A stretch of DNA of 64,000 nucleotides from Archegozetes longisetosus (GCA_018873245.2 JAEMBT020000001.1:19532220-19596219); one strand, 5' to 3'. Positions 51,458 through 64,000 are shown, counted from the first letter of the stretch. Program-made: numbers and translations. Notes: generated by a model from the sequence alone, not told the origin.

Positions 51458-51888
51458 TAGGGTGACCAAGTCAAAAACTTAAATGTGGGACAAAAAAATT
51501 TTGGCCCCCTTATAAAATTTTTTTAGAGTTTTAATCTGATTGAAGTTACAAATCACAATTTGAAATAACAGTTATTTGAAATATAAACTAAAGATTTGAT
51601 TGAGAACTGCACTTTATAAGAGTCACACACGATGTGAATGAAAACAAGGTATCAGATAATCGGATTAAAACTCTTTTTATCTAAAATTTCCACATATTTT
51701 AAGATAGGAAACGTGTTGGCAGCAAATTTGCATTATTTACATTAAATAAAAATATACAGTGGAAATCTGTTAAGTTAAATTTTAAAATATATTATATTTT
51801 CCGCCCCGCAAAGGGTGCATACGGTATGCGGGACACAACTCTTATATGTGAGGCAATCCTGCGCAATGTGGGACACTTGGTCACCCTA
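51458..51888. mobile_element. hAT-like MITE, 431 bp
   Basis: Terminal inverted repeats TAGGGTGACCAAGT (14 bp, perfect) bound the element, and GTGGGAC recurs just inside both ends. The flanking 8-mers GTAGTAAA (51450-51457) and ATAGTAAA (51889-51896) match at seven of eight positions, the target-duplication length of hAT elements. The TAGGGTGACCA terminus is common among hAT families. The interior has no transposase, so it is non-autonomous. Confidence 0.78.
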
Positions 51889-51896
51889 ATAGTAAA

Positions 51897-54800
51897 CTTA
51901 AGTAAATATTTGGCATGTTCTATAACTTTTAGTAGGAAAACTTGAAATATATGTAATCACAAGATACGCTTGCAAACATTTCTCAGCTCTTCCGATAGTA
52001 CTTTTTATGAAGCAAATCGATCGCTATTAACCTAATCATCGATGAAATGCTTTTCAAAGTCATTATACCCGTACAGTACAATATAAAACATTTGCATATT
52101 GTCGTTAAGTTTAATATTGTATATATCGATATGGGATACACTTGAAAATTTTAGGAAAAATTTCATTCTTAATCTATAAAATGGGTTTGGTTTAGTTTTC
52201 ATATCAGTTAGATATTCTTAACTTGACATAATATAAGGTTATTCGAGACTTACTAGACCTGGAAGCAACTCCATCGTGATATCAAATAACTTTGATCGTA
52301 TCGTGGCAGCAATCACAGTACTCATTGATAATAGTATTACAATAATGGTTCTAATGAAAGGCAAAAATCATCGCTAGAATTTAATCAAATATACAATCAG
52401 TTTAGCTGCTTCTCATCCAATTATGGCCACACTTTCGATGCCATTTACGTATTAATATATGGAAGATTTACTTCTAGAAGACTGCCCGTCCTTTTGCTCG
52501 ATTGTACTTTCAGTAAAAATCTTTTCAGTTTTCGTGAGCCTTTAGGCTTTAATTGCGGTTAGTATCAACATGTATTAAAGTGCCATAATATCTAATTGTT
52601 TGGAGTCCATCTAAAACATGATTGAATTTCCAAGTCTGTTAACAGTCATTTATTGCTTCCCTATTCAGAGCACTAATTCGTGCAATAAGTCTCTTCCAAT
52701 ATTAGTTACCGAATAACAATTTTTATACATTTGTTAAACCCTTTAATAAAAGTTTTTTGCTTAATCACACATTGATTTAAGATTTCAAAATACTATAAGG
52801 TATTTTGTAATCGTACATCCATTACATTCAAACAATTGGATCGATCAGCATAACTTGAATAACAGATATGAGTTTGGACTGTCGCTCAGTGGGTTGATTC
52901 GGTGCGTTGGCGAATTTAAGTTCGATAATAAGTATCGCGAAACATGGAAGAAAGTAATGACAGAATATATACAGTGGCTCTTTTTATAAATACACTTGCT
53001 TTTCCAATTTAGATAATGATTTTTACGGTCTTTAATCGTAAACTAAATGGAAACGTATGAATGCATCTGCAAAGGCTAAGGACTCATGTCTACATGTTTT
53101 GAGCTAGCTTTTTGCAAAAATCTCCACACTTTAGATTCATCTATGATTAGTGCTGTGATTAGTATCAGGTCGTTCGTAAAGTTTTGCCGTCAGCATGTGG
53201 AAGAGAAACCCCTTTCGCCGGTTTTTCTACTTCTTCTTTGGTTTTTCTCACAAATAATTTATTAAGTCTCCAGGATAATTACCAATCAATGTTTATCCTG
53301 CCGGTAAATAAATACAACACAATAATTTATCTTCCTTGGAAATTTAGCTTTACCGACAAAACTTTTCGAGCGATCTGATAATTTAGTTTTAGACAATCAA
53401 ATTGGTTCAAATATTGATTACCGAAGCTTAGGTTTTTGCGATACGTTGTGCACCGATTCAATTATTTTCGCCTATAATATGCAGAAACACTAAACTTTAG
53501 CACTAAAACTAAATATTAAGTGTAATTTCATGCGTGACTTTACATTGACTTTTAGTTGCCGAAACAGTTAAACCATTATCACGTTACCATCAGCCACGTT
53601 GTAGATTGTATAAGCAACGATCCAAACTGTAATAGTATTAATTCTATACTTTTTGGATTTCTAGTTTTAAGTGTTTTGAATACATTTTCAAGACTAATTA
53701 TTTCTTACTTATCATGAATTTAAAAGAATTGAAAAGATGCATAAAAATATGTAACCAAGAAAAATAGTATTAAAATCTGTGACGGACAAGAAGGAACAAA
53801 TAGAGTTACATTAATTCGCACATGAATCATACAATTTCAAAATCAGAACAAAACTGTTTATCCCATATAAATATCTATTATATGATTGCAGATCACAATT
53901 AATATTCGAGTGATCTATCATCGAATAAATTGAATTAAATCTTCTTAAATATAGTAATTTTATGCATAATTTATGTAGAAAAATGCTGTTAGATAAAGGG
54001 ACTAACAGTCATCATATTGAATGGTTAAATGAATAATAATTAACAACAAATTAATCCTTTGATAATATGACGAATTACTTATTCTGAAAGTTTGTAGACT
54101 TACAACCATTGATCCCTAAATGGATTAATACCTACAAAGCTTAATAAATTATTCAATTCTTCAAGTAATTAAGCTAAATTCAATTGTATTCGTTGCTATT
54201 TTTCTCAAACATCTAATTTTGTCGTTTGTTTAATGTTTCTATAGTTTTTCGAGAATATATGAATAGTTTTTTTTGAGAAGAGCCTTAGGTTTAAGATTGT
54301 GCATATAGAAAGCATTGAAGACTGCTTTTAAATTGAAAAGCAATCGCAATTACTAAAAGTTTAGAGCTAATCCTTTTTTTGATATCCCTATCAAACTTTT
54401 AGCTTTCTTCAGTACAGATTGATACGAATAAGAGTTAGCACTAACAATCATTTGTGAAGTATGCAAATCGCTTATATGCCATTATTCATATGTTGTTATT
54501 GTGGTTAAAATCTAAATACTTTTCGCGATAAGACTTATGAACTATTTATCTCTATATTATTTGTCATTTATTAGAGTTGAATAATTAAATAAAATCAAAA
54601 CTTATATGTGCGTATATCTTAATGTGTACCTTTTAGTGTCTGTCTTAAACCTAAGGCTCTTTTTCAAAAAAATATTCATATGAAGACAAAAGTTTACTTA
54701 CCTTTAAAACGAAGTGAAAATGCCTTACAATCAACTAATTGCATTATCAGTAGCTTTACGCAAAATACTGAACCCAAACTCTGATTACCACGCGTTCAAA

Positions 54801-55127
54801 CCAAGTTTTATAATCTTTAGCTTCAAATAAAGCTTTTGGTCATAAAATTTGCCTAATATCTAACTGTTTTAATTTCGTAAAGATCTCATATCGAACTAAA
54901 AAGAGAAGCCTCACGAAGCTTCGATTCGTAAAGATATCTGCTATAAAACAATACATTAATGAGCTAGTGAACAACTCTTAATCTATATCAGTCATGTAAT
55001 ATATTTTATAGACTCAACAAAACCAATATTTTAAGTTTTAAGACTTTAATAATTTCTTCATAATAATTATATGAATATCCAAATCATTTTAATTAAGCAA
55101 TAATTATAAGTAATATAAATATTAAAA
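51897..55127. other. Intergenic sequence
   Basis: Mostly AT-rich. Part of 52200-53640 is less AT-biased, with no exon recognised; it may hold regulatory sequence or old repeats. A weak tRNA-like segment lies near 52875-52950. Confidence 0.4.
52875..52950 (+). repeat. Possible tRNA-derived (SINE-like) fragment
   Basis: GTCGCTCAGTGGGTTGATTC followed by GGTGCGTTGGCG resembles a tRNA A-box and D-arm, with a short CGAA/TTCG stem after it. No good B-box and no pairing acceptor stem are present, so this is not a functional tRNA. It could be a decayed tRNA pseudogene or SINE head, or chance. Confidence 0.2.
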
Positions 55128-55141
55128 TTTATTGTTTTATT
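55128..55141 (-). terminator. Polyadenylation signals of the RFamide precursor
   Basis: Two minus-strand AATAAA hexamers (55136-55141 and 55128-55133), about 90-100 bp after the stop codon. Confidence 0.55.
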
Positions 55142-55228
55142 CATTATGTAATAAATATTCCGCACCATCTCTGAGTAGTTCATCAAATCTTAATTGAATG
55201 GCAACATTGAGGAAAAATAGGTTTAAAG

Positions 55229-55779
55229 CTACGAAGCTTTTACAGAATCTGATTTGACCACAGGAATTTTCGGGGTAATAAGTTTTTTAACGAAATAGAG
55301 CGAGTCTAGTTTACCATTTTGTTGACTGTAACAAAGACATCGGCCACTGTTTTGAAAGTGATCAGAAGACCAACGCTTGCCGAATCTAAGTGGGGACCTC
55401 ATCGTTGGCGGAATACTTGAATCGTCATAAATGACTTTTGTTCCGGAAACTATCGGCTCATTGTAGAGAAGATTCACTATCAGTAACCAAACTGAGAGAA
55501 TACTGATGGTCTCATACATTCTCGGTCCCTAATAAATGTTCAAATACTTTAAATTATTCGATACAAATCACTAAACAACTTAGGTTTTTTAAAAGAAAAT
55601 TTGCAAAAAATTCATCGGAAAAATATTAGTTCAAGAGTTGAGGTTTGCTAGAAAAAAAACTTCAATTCTCACTCGAATTGTGATAGCAAACGAGCTCATA
55701 GTTTTATCTTTTGATAGATTTGTTCGAATAATATAACACAAAATTAGTCTAAAACGAAACTCACCCTCTTTCCAAACAT
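55229..55779 (-). CDS. RFamide neuropeptide precursor (sNPF-like, single copy)
   Basis: Small secreted precursor. The main exon is 55528-55229; an upstream coding exon 55779-55765 joins in frame through AGG|GTGAGT and TTATTAG|GG, adding MFGKRGPR before the inner ATG at 55519. This gives 104 codons plus a stop; translation could instead start at 55519 (96 codons). A hydrophobic signal peptide (SILSVWLLIVNLLY) is followed by a stretch ending MRSPLRF-GKR, a classic amidation plus dibasic cleavage site. The predicted product is a peptide ending in SPLRFamide. The rest is a spacer with a CLC pair and no further amidation site. The closest resemblance is arthropod short neuropeptide F (consensus RSPSLRLRFamide, often single-copy), but three residues of that core appear missing. 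NPF, luqin/RYamide and myosuppressin fit less well. It would act through a GPCR after release from neurosecretory cells. Confidence 0.75.
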
Positions 55780-58700
55780 TTTAGATGAAATGAATATACT
55801 TTAGATTAAATCAAGTTTTGGCTATAGAATGACCAGAGAGTTGTTGACTGGGAGAAGAAAAAGAGGCATAATTTTGAGCAAATGGAGTTTATATATTTTC
55901 TTGGAGCGTATTTGGTTATCCAAACCTCTATGCGAAATACAATAATGATAGAAAAAATAATAGAACATATTAAAAATATTTTAAAGATATAATATAGCAG
56001 TTATTACATCCTCCTTTGTTCGTACAAGGACTAAAAATATGGCTTATTATCATAATAATGTGAATAAATCAACTATCGAGAAATATGATATCTTTGTTAA
56101 AGAATAATGATGTAAGAAATACGAACAAATCCTTTTAGATCACTTCGAAGTTTCGAAGCTAAGTTCTGAAACCCCTGTTTGCCGACTTTATCTCAGAAAA
56201 AAGATTCCTATATTCTAAACAAAATAAAATAAAAATTTGAACCAAACGTTCTCAAAAATTAAATAGATTAAAACTGAACGTGTAATGCAATAAAAAAGCT
56301 TAATTTCTGGGATAAAATTGTTTTAACTTTTATAAAATTTGAGCAAATTCAAAACAGATTAATAGAATTGACATTTATTAATTTGGGTATTTTTAATTAC
56401 TATTCTATTCCTATTGCCATATGGTATAGACGATTTGCCGTTAATCATAATTTTATTATACTGCTATTTTCATTATCGATCCTTTAGTTTCTTAATAAAC
56501 GTAGGAAAACAATATCTTTATAAGAATAAAATGAGTCTAGCTACATTATTAGGCTTCCAAAACAGAGTTTTCGAAGCCATTTTTCTTTTTGGAACTTTGC
56601 TATTCGAAACTTTATATCTTGAAATCGAGACCTTATATTTCGAAACCTCCGAATGTAATCAATCTCTTAATAGTTTTTTTGAGGTTTAAAATTTATTGTC
56701 AGTTTATGACATAACTTTCAAACTAATTTGTGTTTTAAAACGTTCTCATCGACTTTGAAATCTTGAATGAACTTAAATTCATTGATCAGTGTCAAGGAAA
56801 AAAATTGTGGTTATAGTGAAGAACAGTGTCTACGTTGTATCTCTTTCTAACCTTACATTGAAAAATATCTATGGATCATACTTACGGTAAGTTTTACGTA
56901 CAGTAGTGCACAAGACGAAGGTGTTATAGTGTATGTATTTTTGAATGAAACTGGTCAGTTCAACCATATGTTAAATTAGGAAAAGGTCGTATTTCTGTTA
57001 ATGTACATTTGCCTTAGTCTATATGTGTAGTTGTTTCTAGCGAAAAATCAGTTTCTCCTTCAATATTTTGCAGAGTTTAGCTTAAATTGATTAATAAGCG
57101 ACACAGTCAGTTATAAACAATTAACAACAGTATCAAAATTGAAGGGTAAAGGATGATTATCTTTAAATTTGCTTCAATTATTTTCTTTAGTATCGCATAA
57201 TAAATCTAAATTATCTTCATTTACATATTCTTATTGGTGGTTAAACTATAACCTTATCTTCACTTCAAAACGTGTTGATTAGATGATAAAAAGAAGAATA
57301 GAAATGATTTAACTAATTTGAATATTGAATAGAATTGTGTCAAATATAATTGAATTTGAATTGGCATCATTTATATTGACTTACTTTAGAGCAATCACTC
57401 AGATGTGTTTCAGTCGATTATTTAGAGGTCATTTAACAATCAATAGAGAAGTCCTAAAAAGTTCATTACTGAACAATTGGCTGGTCTTAAACATTGTGAT
57501 TACTTTTAATCCTATAGAATTAAAATCTATGATTAACTTTGTAAGAGTAAAAAGTGTCTGCCAAACAGTGTGATTAACTTAATTGCCAAAAGTATAAGTA
57601 TTATAATATATAAAAACTGTTACACTACTTGTTCATCACATTTTCATAGTGATAGAGATAGAGATACTAAAAAATGTTTCGTGTATGTTCTCAATTTACT
57701 TCTCTTATTGTAAGAATTTATGCAAATAATCAAAAGTCAGTGAATCGTGATTTGGATCTGTTGGTCAAACTTAATATTGCAAACTGAAGAAAGCATAAAA
57801 TTGAATTTAATTTGGATTAATCAAATCAAATTGATGTTTGTAAACGAAAAAAAAGTATATTCTTGTAAATTTGACTAGAACTATAAGCATAGTTAATGAG
57901 AATAATCTTATTCCCAAGAGATACTTAAGTTATAAAAGTTAATAATTGAATAACAATAAGAAGCTATTGAGTGACATCACGAACTGAAACATGTCTGAGA
58001 ATCTATATTTCTTAATAGTTGAGAAATGCATTCTCACTGATAGATAGCTTGAAGACATGCCCTTCTTTTCATTAGTACTGACTTTTCTCTGACAATAAAT
58101 AACTAGTGGTAGAGGTTATGGACCGCAATAACGAATATGAATAGTTGAAAATGCATACAATGTAGTAAACAATATTTAGCTGAAGTAACATATTTGGGTT
58201 ACTGTCCTGGGATTGTTTCAACTCATTTCCATACTAATGAACACTTTTCCGTTTGAAAAAGCGTTTCCAGTCACTTTCACTTAACAATGAGATAAATGAA
58301 AGATTTATTTTGATTATTAAATTAGTTAACTTTAGGAATTATATTATATTAAAGGTGATAGGAGTGAAAGGTTGCCGAAAGTATATTAAACTGCTTGTTC
58401 AATTAAGAGTAATCAAAGTTATTTGAGCGTACAAAATGTCCATTTAATATAGATTAATCTAATAAATGATGCATGAAAAATTGCTTATTTATTACTGCTC
58501 AATATGATAATGAATAGTATGCTTTCATTTCTACCTTAATCTCGTATCTTAACCACCGATATATTACTCAAATATGATTAAGTCAAAAGTGAACTTGAAT
58601 TGAAGAGTAAAATCAATGATAATATTGTCGATAACGATTTCTAACCTGTTTGATTAAACATTAAGATAGATTCAGTTGACCAATTGAGGTAAAGATATTG

Positions 58701-60081
58701 CGTATTTCAAATACATTAGAATATGAACTCATTAAGAGAAGTAAGATTACTCACATGCAAACTGTCAAGTTTTATTAATTCATTTTTGTGTCACTCTCTT
58801 TCGGTCACTAGTCTACTAAACAAACAATCACAAATGATTACCAAATCAAATTAACTTTCATATTTTAGAGTGTTTTATCGTCTCTTAGTCTTAGATTTAT
58901 TCGATAACAATAAAAGGAGCGTATTATAAGTGAGTCCTTAATTGGTTTGACATTAAGAGCTTATAATACATAAGAATATCTTTCGGAATCATTCAAGTTT
59001 AGAATATAAGTTATCTACAATAAAGACTGAATTGATTAAACTTTCAAAAGCTGCAAATAATAAAATTAGAAAGGATATTCTAGTTAAATCCATACTTGAG
59101 ATAATTTATGCTATTTTCAAATATTAATTTTTCAGAGCTTATCTCAAAGATCTTTCAGGTTATGGACAGAAATAAGCGTAAAAAATCTATACCTTGTTCT
59201 ATATCTTCTCCAAATTAACAAAATAAGCAACAGATTGCAAAAAAGCAAAAAATCAACATTTTTTAGATTCATTGAATGGGCAGTAGATTAGAGATTATAA
59301 TAAATTATAACATATCCTATATTCTAATTGACTTTATTCATGAGTTTCTAGCCTATTACCTACGGATTTTCAAACAGTTCCGTTATAAACAAACATCTAA
59401 CTGTTTCTCATGAGTTGAACTAAAAATAAATATTTAGAATATTATTGACTAATAATGATTATTAATATTGAATTAAGCAAAAATGTGCCCTATTCTATAT
59501 CACATAGATACATCAGATTTCGAGACAATATTTTGCATCTAAATTATGGCCAACTTTTAACCTACTTTTTTGTCACTTCTATGGGAAAAATAAAATCCTC
59601 CGCTTATTTTGTACAAAAGACCTGTATTTCATCTAACAACTTGTGATGACTGACCTGTTGTTAAACAGTAGCGGAACCAGAAATCAGGTAACTTTTCCTC
59701 AATTCGAAATGGCTCAAAATATTTTTGCTATAATTGAAGAAAAAGGTCAGACACAGACAACTACTATCCGGAATTGAATAAAAGGTTACGCCACAAAAGA
59801 TGGAAAATAGCTATTGGTGTTAGGCCTAAAAACTTGGAGCAGAAATTAGCCTTCGATTTTCCTTTTAGATATCATTTTCAGTTCAAATGAAAGTGAAATC
59901 TAAACTTGATACTGCTGTATTCCAGATCATTCTATCACTGCTAACATCTCAGATCATCTGAGAGACTACTCAATCTTTCATTTAAAAGATACTTAAATCA
60001 TTCTATTGAAAACTTGTTGACTTCAGTCACTCTGAAAAGATTTTGAATATTTGTGACAATTAACTGCTACAGAGAAAGTTG
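55780..60081. other. Intergenic sequence
   Basis: AT-rich. The proximal part should hold the neuropeptide promoter; a minus-strand TATATAAAC-like element lies near 55888-55897. Short frames at 56414-56689, 57325-57573 and 59455-59646 have no domain. No RNA gene or transposon was recognised. Confidence 0.4.
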
Positions 60082-60118
60082 TATATAAACTATCTGATTC
60101 CAAACACTTTCTTTCAAT
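60082..60118 (+). promoter_or_regulatory. Putative core promoter of the CRAL-TRIO gene
   Basis: TATATAAA at 60082-60089 is followed 31 bp later by an initiator-like TCAATT at 60113-60118. That spacing suits a TATA promoter with a start near 60115, giving a 5' UTR of about 70 bp before ATG 60184. Confidence 0.4.
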
Positions 60119-60183
60119 TGTGACTTTTGTTCAATCAGATTGAGGAGTATAAAGTTCGCAAAAAGTTCTCAAGTGTGCAAATT

Positions 60184-62115
60184 ATGGAAATCGAAGAAAT
60201 ATTGATGAAAGTCAGAGAAAAATTTATGAAAGTATTTGAAGAAAATCCTGATTTGTTTGACAATCAAGACGTGAAAAGAGTAAAAGAAGATGACTGGACT
60301 ATTAAAAGGTTTTGATCAAATTTTGTTGAATTTTTCACAATTTTAAAGCTTATGAAACTTTGAGAACAACAAAGAAATTTATAGAAAAAATTGAATTCAA
60401 ACTGTTTTCTATATTTCATAGATATCTTCTGCATAAGTGTTTTGACGAAGAAAGCGCACTTCAAATGTTGATCGATTCTATGAAATGGAGAAAGGAGTTT
60501 GGCATTTCTCAAATTCGCGATAGCTATTTCCCCCGTGAGTTCTATGCCTGCGGAGCAATCTTTTCATATTGTAATGACAAAGACGGACATAAAACACTAT
60601 ATTTGAGGATTAAAATGGTTAAAAAGATGCCGGAAATGACTATTTTTCTCAAAAAGTGAGTTTCAGTCGAAGTTCTTGAGATTTAAAATTCGTTTGAATG
60701 TAATAATGTCAATTTTTGATTGATTTTCGACTTAATTTTGTAAACAATTTTTGTGCTCTCCTCAGTTTCTATGATTGAAATGTTGCGAATAGGTAAGAAA
60801 AAGTCAGAAGTAGTTGGCAGACGTTCTATTTTTACGAACGAAATAGAAAGTTAAGGTTATTGAGGTCAGTCTTGAGGGTGCCACAGTTCACAAACCGAAA
60901 CAAGTTTCCGCGTGACAAGCTCAACAACACGTAATGTTAAGAAAATGTCGAATTGAGGGCAACAAAAATTGATGATTTATTGCTTGATTTTGCAAATTCA
61001 GAAGTTATAGTTTAATAGCTAATATTCTTTGCAGTCCATAATAACAAATTCTGATAACTTCTTCAATTTCTTTAGCAAATATTTGCGAATTTTTAGTTTA
61101 AATGTTTTTGTGCGCAAACAACTTTAAAAAAGCTATTTTTCATGATTTGACAAATTATCGGTTGAGGAATGTACCTAATTTAATGAAAATTGCCAACTTT
61201 AATAGCCAAAATATGCAATTAAACTAATTATTTTGGAAAATGTTTATCAAACTATTTAATTAGGAGACAATCAATTATTGATTGATTCGCAAAAAGTTTA
61301 TTTTGAAAATGTTTATCTTAATCAAGTTTAGTAATAGAATAGTGACAAATTATGAATGATATCTAACTGATAATCTATGAAAATATAACTTATATTTAAT
61401 TAATGATTCATAAAAGTTAATGAACATCACAAATATTTTATCTAAAATTCTATCTGATATTGAACTACAAATAAAGTAAAAATTCAAAATATATTCACCT
61501 CAATGTCAATTAATGTTATCTAACATAAAAATCGTAATTTTTCTAACGATTTATCTTAGAAAATAATATCTTTGTGAATAAATGTTGCATAGTTTGACAC
61601 TTTTACAACGCCGAAAAAGTACTAAAAGAGCAAAAATTGTCATGCCTTATAGATTTCTGGTTCATAACATCAATAAAGTTGATCAGCAATCAAACGGTAA
61701 GGGATGGGCACTAATAATAGATGCATCAGAAGCTGGAATCTCCAACTGTGACATCGACTTGTTATTTTTCTTGATTAATACACTGAAAAATTATTTTCCG
61801 GCTGTTTTGAGATATATTCTGGTGCATGAAGTGGGCTGGGCCTTGCAGGGGATCTGGAAAGTGGCTAAAGCGTGGATCCCTGGAGAAAGAATCAAATTAA
61901 TTAAGTTCAGCACTAATAAAGATATCACTGATTACATTGACACAAACGCGTTGCCGGACTTTTTGGGTGGAAATGCGAAACGCGATTATAAGATAGTTCC
62001 CGATGGATGCCCTGATGCTCTTACTTTTGGGACAGAAGTCGCTAAAATACCAGTTGAGAGGGTCTTGAAAATTGTTGAATGTTACAAACCGTTCCTATCA
62101 GAGTCACATAAATAA
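60184..62115 (+). CDS. CRAL-TRIO domain protein, MOSPD2-like
   Basis: Sec14/CRAL-TRIO lipid-binding protein, expected to bind a hydrophobic ligand in a closed pocket and act in the cytosol or at membranes. Exons are 60184-60308, 60422-60655 and 61593-62115. The junctions AG|A and AA|T keep the frame and give 293 codons plus a stop. The N-terminal helical part contains DDWTIKR and MLIDSMKWRKEFG, and SYFPREF follows. The lipid-binding domain includes GKGWALIIDASEAGISN, FFLINTLKNYFPAVLRYILV and the closing LPDFLGG. These motifs are closest to the CRAL-TRIO half of MOSPD2. MOSPD2 continues with an MSP domain and a membrane anchor; this protein stops about 45 residues after LPDFLGG and has neither. 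The first donor (GTTTTG) is weak but is the only one giving a continuous domain. ATG 60184 is the first in frame after the upstream TGA at 60121. Confidence 0.87.
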
Positions 62116-64000
62116 TTGTACGATTATTTCAAATATTCAATTGAAAACTAGTTCATTAAAGGCCAATAGAGTTTTTGTTTTGTTTAACTGATCATTTATA
62201 GAAAGGAAGAGATCATAATTAAAAATCTAAAGTTAGTTTCACTAATAGTACTTAGTGTTATATGACGAATATATATATATATTCGTTAATTTTTTTGACA
62301 AGGTAGCGTGAAGTTTAACACATAAAAATCATGACATTCTAATTAAATTAAGTGAAAATAAACCATATCTTTTAATAATCTTTTTGAAATGTTTTGCTTT
62401 GTTTTTAGTTCGGAACCAATTTATGCACAATTTTATCAGAATTTATCTCTACTTGATTAACATCAATAAAGTTATTTGAACCTTATATAGTATCTAAAAG
62501 ATTATTCAGTGTTTGTGGTCAAAAAATCAAGAGCTCAAAGGTCAAACGATTATAAATGACGAACTTTCACGTCTCAAACGATTATTTTTTAGTTAATGAC
62601 AATTAGATGTTATATCGAATCAATTGCTTTTATAGTTGCTTATTTGACAATTTGGTTCTCTATTTTTGTCATCTGCATGGAATGTAATGCAACTGAAGTT
62701 AGTTTCAATTTGTCGAAAGCTAATGATCAATCGCGCTTTTAGTTTCAAATAAGTCAAACAATAGTTTAGGTGAGAAACATTTAGGAAAACCGCGTTCAAC
62801 TTTTCAATATTGAAAGTTTTGCTTGATTTACCATGAGTTCTGAGTAGAAAAAGTCAGGCATTTCTAATTGTTATTAAAGGCTACGTTAATGATCGCAAAG
62901 TAACAATAAATCACCTCAAAGTTGATGTTGTTTTCAATTTGCACGCATTTTCAGTTTATGGTGCCTATTTATATGCTGAATATTATTTCTCAAATTAAAT
63001 GTAAACCATTTTAACGGTATTATAAATAGAAATGCTTCATTTTTGTTGCCTATTATATAGCAAATGCTCAAACATGATTTTTCTTTATCTTCCTATATCA
63101 CACTTCAAATATATCTGATTTTGTCATATTCGTAACTTTTTTTGTTAAAACTGATTGATTTTTTTTCCAAAATACGATCTTTCTCGCGATCAAATGGTTG
63201 GAAAGCAAAGGTCAAGGTAACATGGTGTGTGTTGACCAGGTTTGTCAAATGAATAAGAAAAATTTAGATTTAAAAAACTTGTTGAAAAAAGCTTGCTCTG
63301 CTATCAATTTTATGTGCTGTAAATGCCAAACAATGTTTATTGTGTTTTTTACGCGCAACCTATAATAACAATGTATTTTAAGAAGTTTTAATCTTTTTTT
63401 CTTATAATGCAATAAAACTTGAATTCTATGAGAAATTTAAATTTTCTGATTCCGAGCTTAACTTGAAGGTTATTCGATTTACTTTTCTAATTGGTTTAGA
63501 TGTGTGTTAAATAGTATTGTTCTACTCTACGTTTAAATACTAACATGGATTAACCTTTTTTCATAAAACTAAATACCGTAATATAGGGACAACAATGAAT
63601 GCCGGAACCAATTCTGATGAGTAATCAGAGAAAAAATGACAGACTCTTTTCAGACTCTTTTCAGACTGTTTGTAAGCTAAATACTAGTAAAATTGATGGC
63701 CGAATCATTCTTTTAGTCTTCTTTAGTACGTCAACTTAATACACGCTTCAAAAGAATAAATATTTACCACATCGATCATTCAATTGCATCTTTGACTCAC
63801 TTTTAGTATTAGAAACTTTTTTTGACAAGAAATGTCTGCAAACATTTTTGAACTGCATCAAAAATTTTCAAAAATTTTCAAACATATTGAACTAAACAAC
63901 AAACTAATTATAATAATTAAATGACTAATTAAATCGTAAGGAAGTATTGTTTTGTGTTGGAGTGAACATGAAATCGTATTATAATATAATGAGAGCAATG
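62116..64000. other. 3' region of the CRAL-TRIO gene and intergenic sequence
   Basis: AT-rich. A 22-bp palindromic AT run, (AT)n between ACGA and TCGT, lies at about 62265-62286. No gene reaches the window end as far as I can see. Confidence 0.4.
62357..62362 (+). terminator. Candidate polyadenylation signal of the CRAL-TRIO gene
   Basis: AATAAA about 240 bp after the stop codon; another AATAAA follows near 62465. Confidence 0.4.

Noticed and set aside
55229..55519. Identification as NPF, luqin/RYamide, SIFamide or myosuppressin
   Set aside because: The predicted peptide is too short for NPF, ends in LRF rather than RYamide or IFamide, and lacks the FLRF core of myosuppressin. The Cys pair is one residue apart, not spaced as in luqin/RYamide precursors.
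1..64000. CRISPR arrays, bacterial operons, rRNA genes
   Set aside because: The DNA is eukaryotic with spliced genes. The tandem arrays seen have no unique spacers, and no rRNA-like sequence was recognised.

Overview
This window looks like nuclear DNA from a small-genome invertebrate. It is very AT-rich, and most introns inside genes are about 55-110 bp with standard GT/AG ends. The gene families (an inotocin/vasopressin-type receptor, an RFamide neuropeptide precursor, a NRF-6-type membrane acyltransferase, a CRAL-TRIO lipid-transfer protein, an SLC16-like transporter and a kinesin-3) fit an arthropod, perhaps a mite or other chelicerate. That placement is an inference from overall character; no marker gene here settles it.

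Layout. 1-5940 is intergenic, with an unusual interleaved foldback repeat (1224-1832) and a TA-flanked MITE (2405-2569). 5941-16585 (minus) is a two-exon GPCR whose roughly 9.2 kb intron carries a PIF/Harbinger-like MITE, a dead mariner-type element and a 14-bp minisatellite with a GAANNTTC core. 16586-37884 is a gene-poor stretch of about 21 kb with scattered simple repeats, hairpins and a small dispersed repeat family. 37885-49562 is the gene-rich core: an SLC16/MFS transporter (+, five exons), a NRF-6-like acyltransferase (+, ten exons) and, convergent with it, a KIF14-like kinesin-3 (-, two coding exons). 49563-55228 is intergenic with a hAT-like MITE. 55229-55779 (minus) encodes a short secreted precursor with one RFamide peptide. 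60184-62115 (+) is a three-exon CRAL-TRIO protein. The remainder is AT-rich non-coding sequence.

Every multi-exon model was assembled by hand from splice sites. In each case the joined exons keep one open frame and the total coding length is divisible by three. The genes do not form a pathway or cluster. The only possible functional theme is peptide signalling (the GPCR and the RFamide precursor), but the receptor subfamily does not match that peptide, so I do not claim them as a pair. I saw no convincing novel multi-gene system. The most unusual items are the interleaved foldback element, the RFamide precursor with its shortened sNPF-like motif, and the HSE-like minisatellite.
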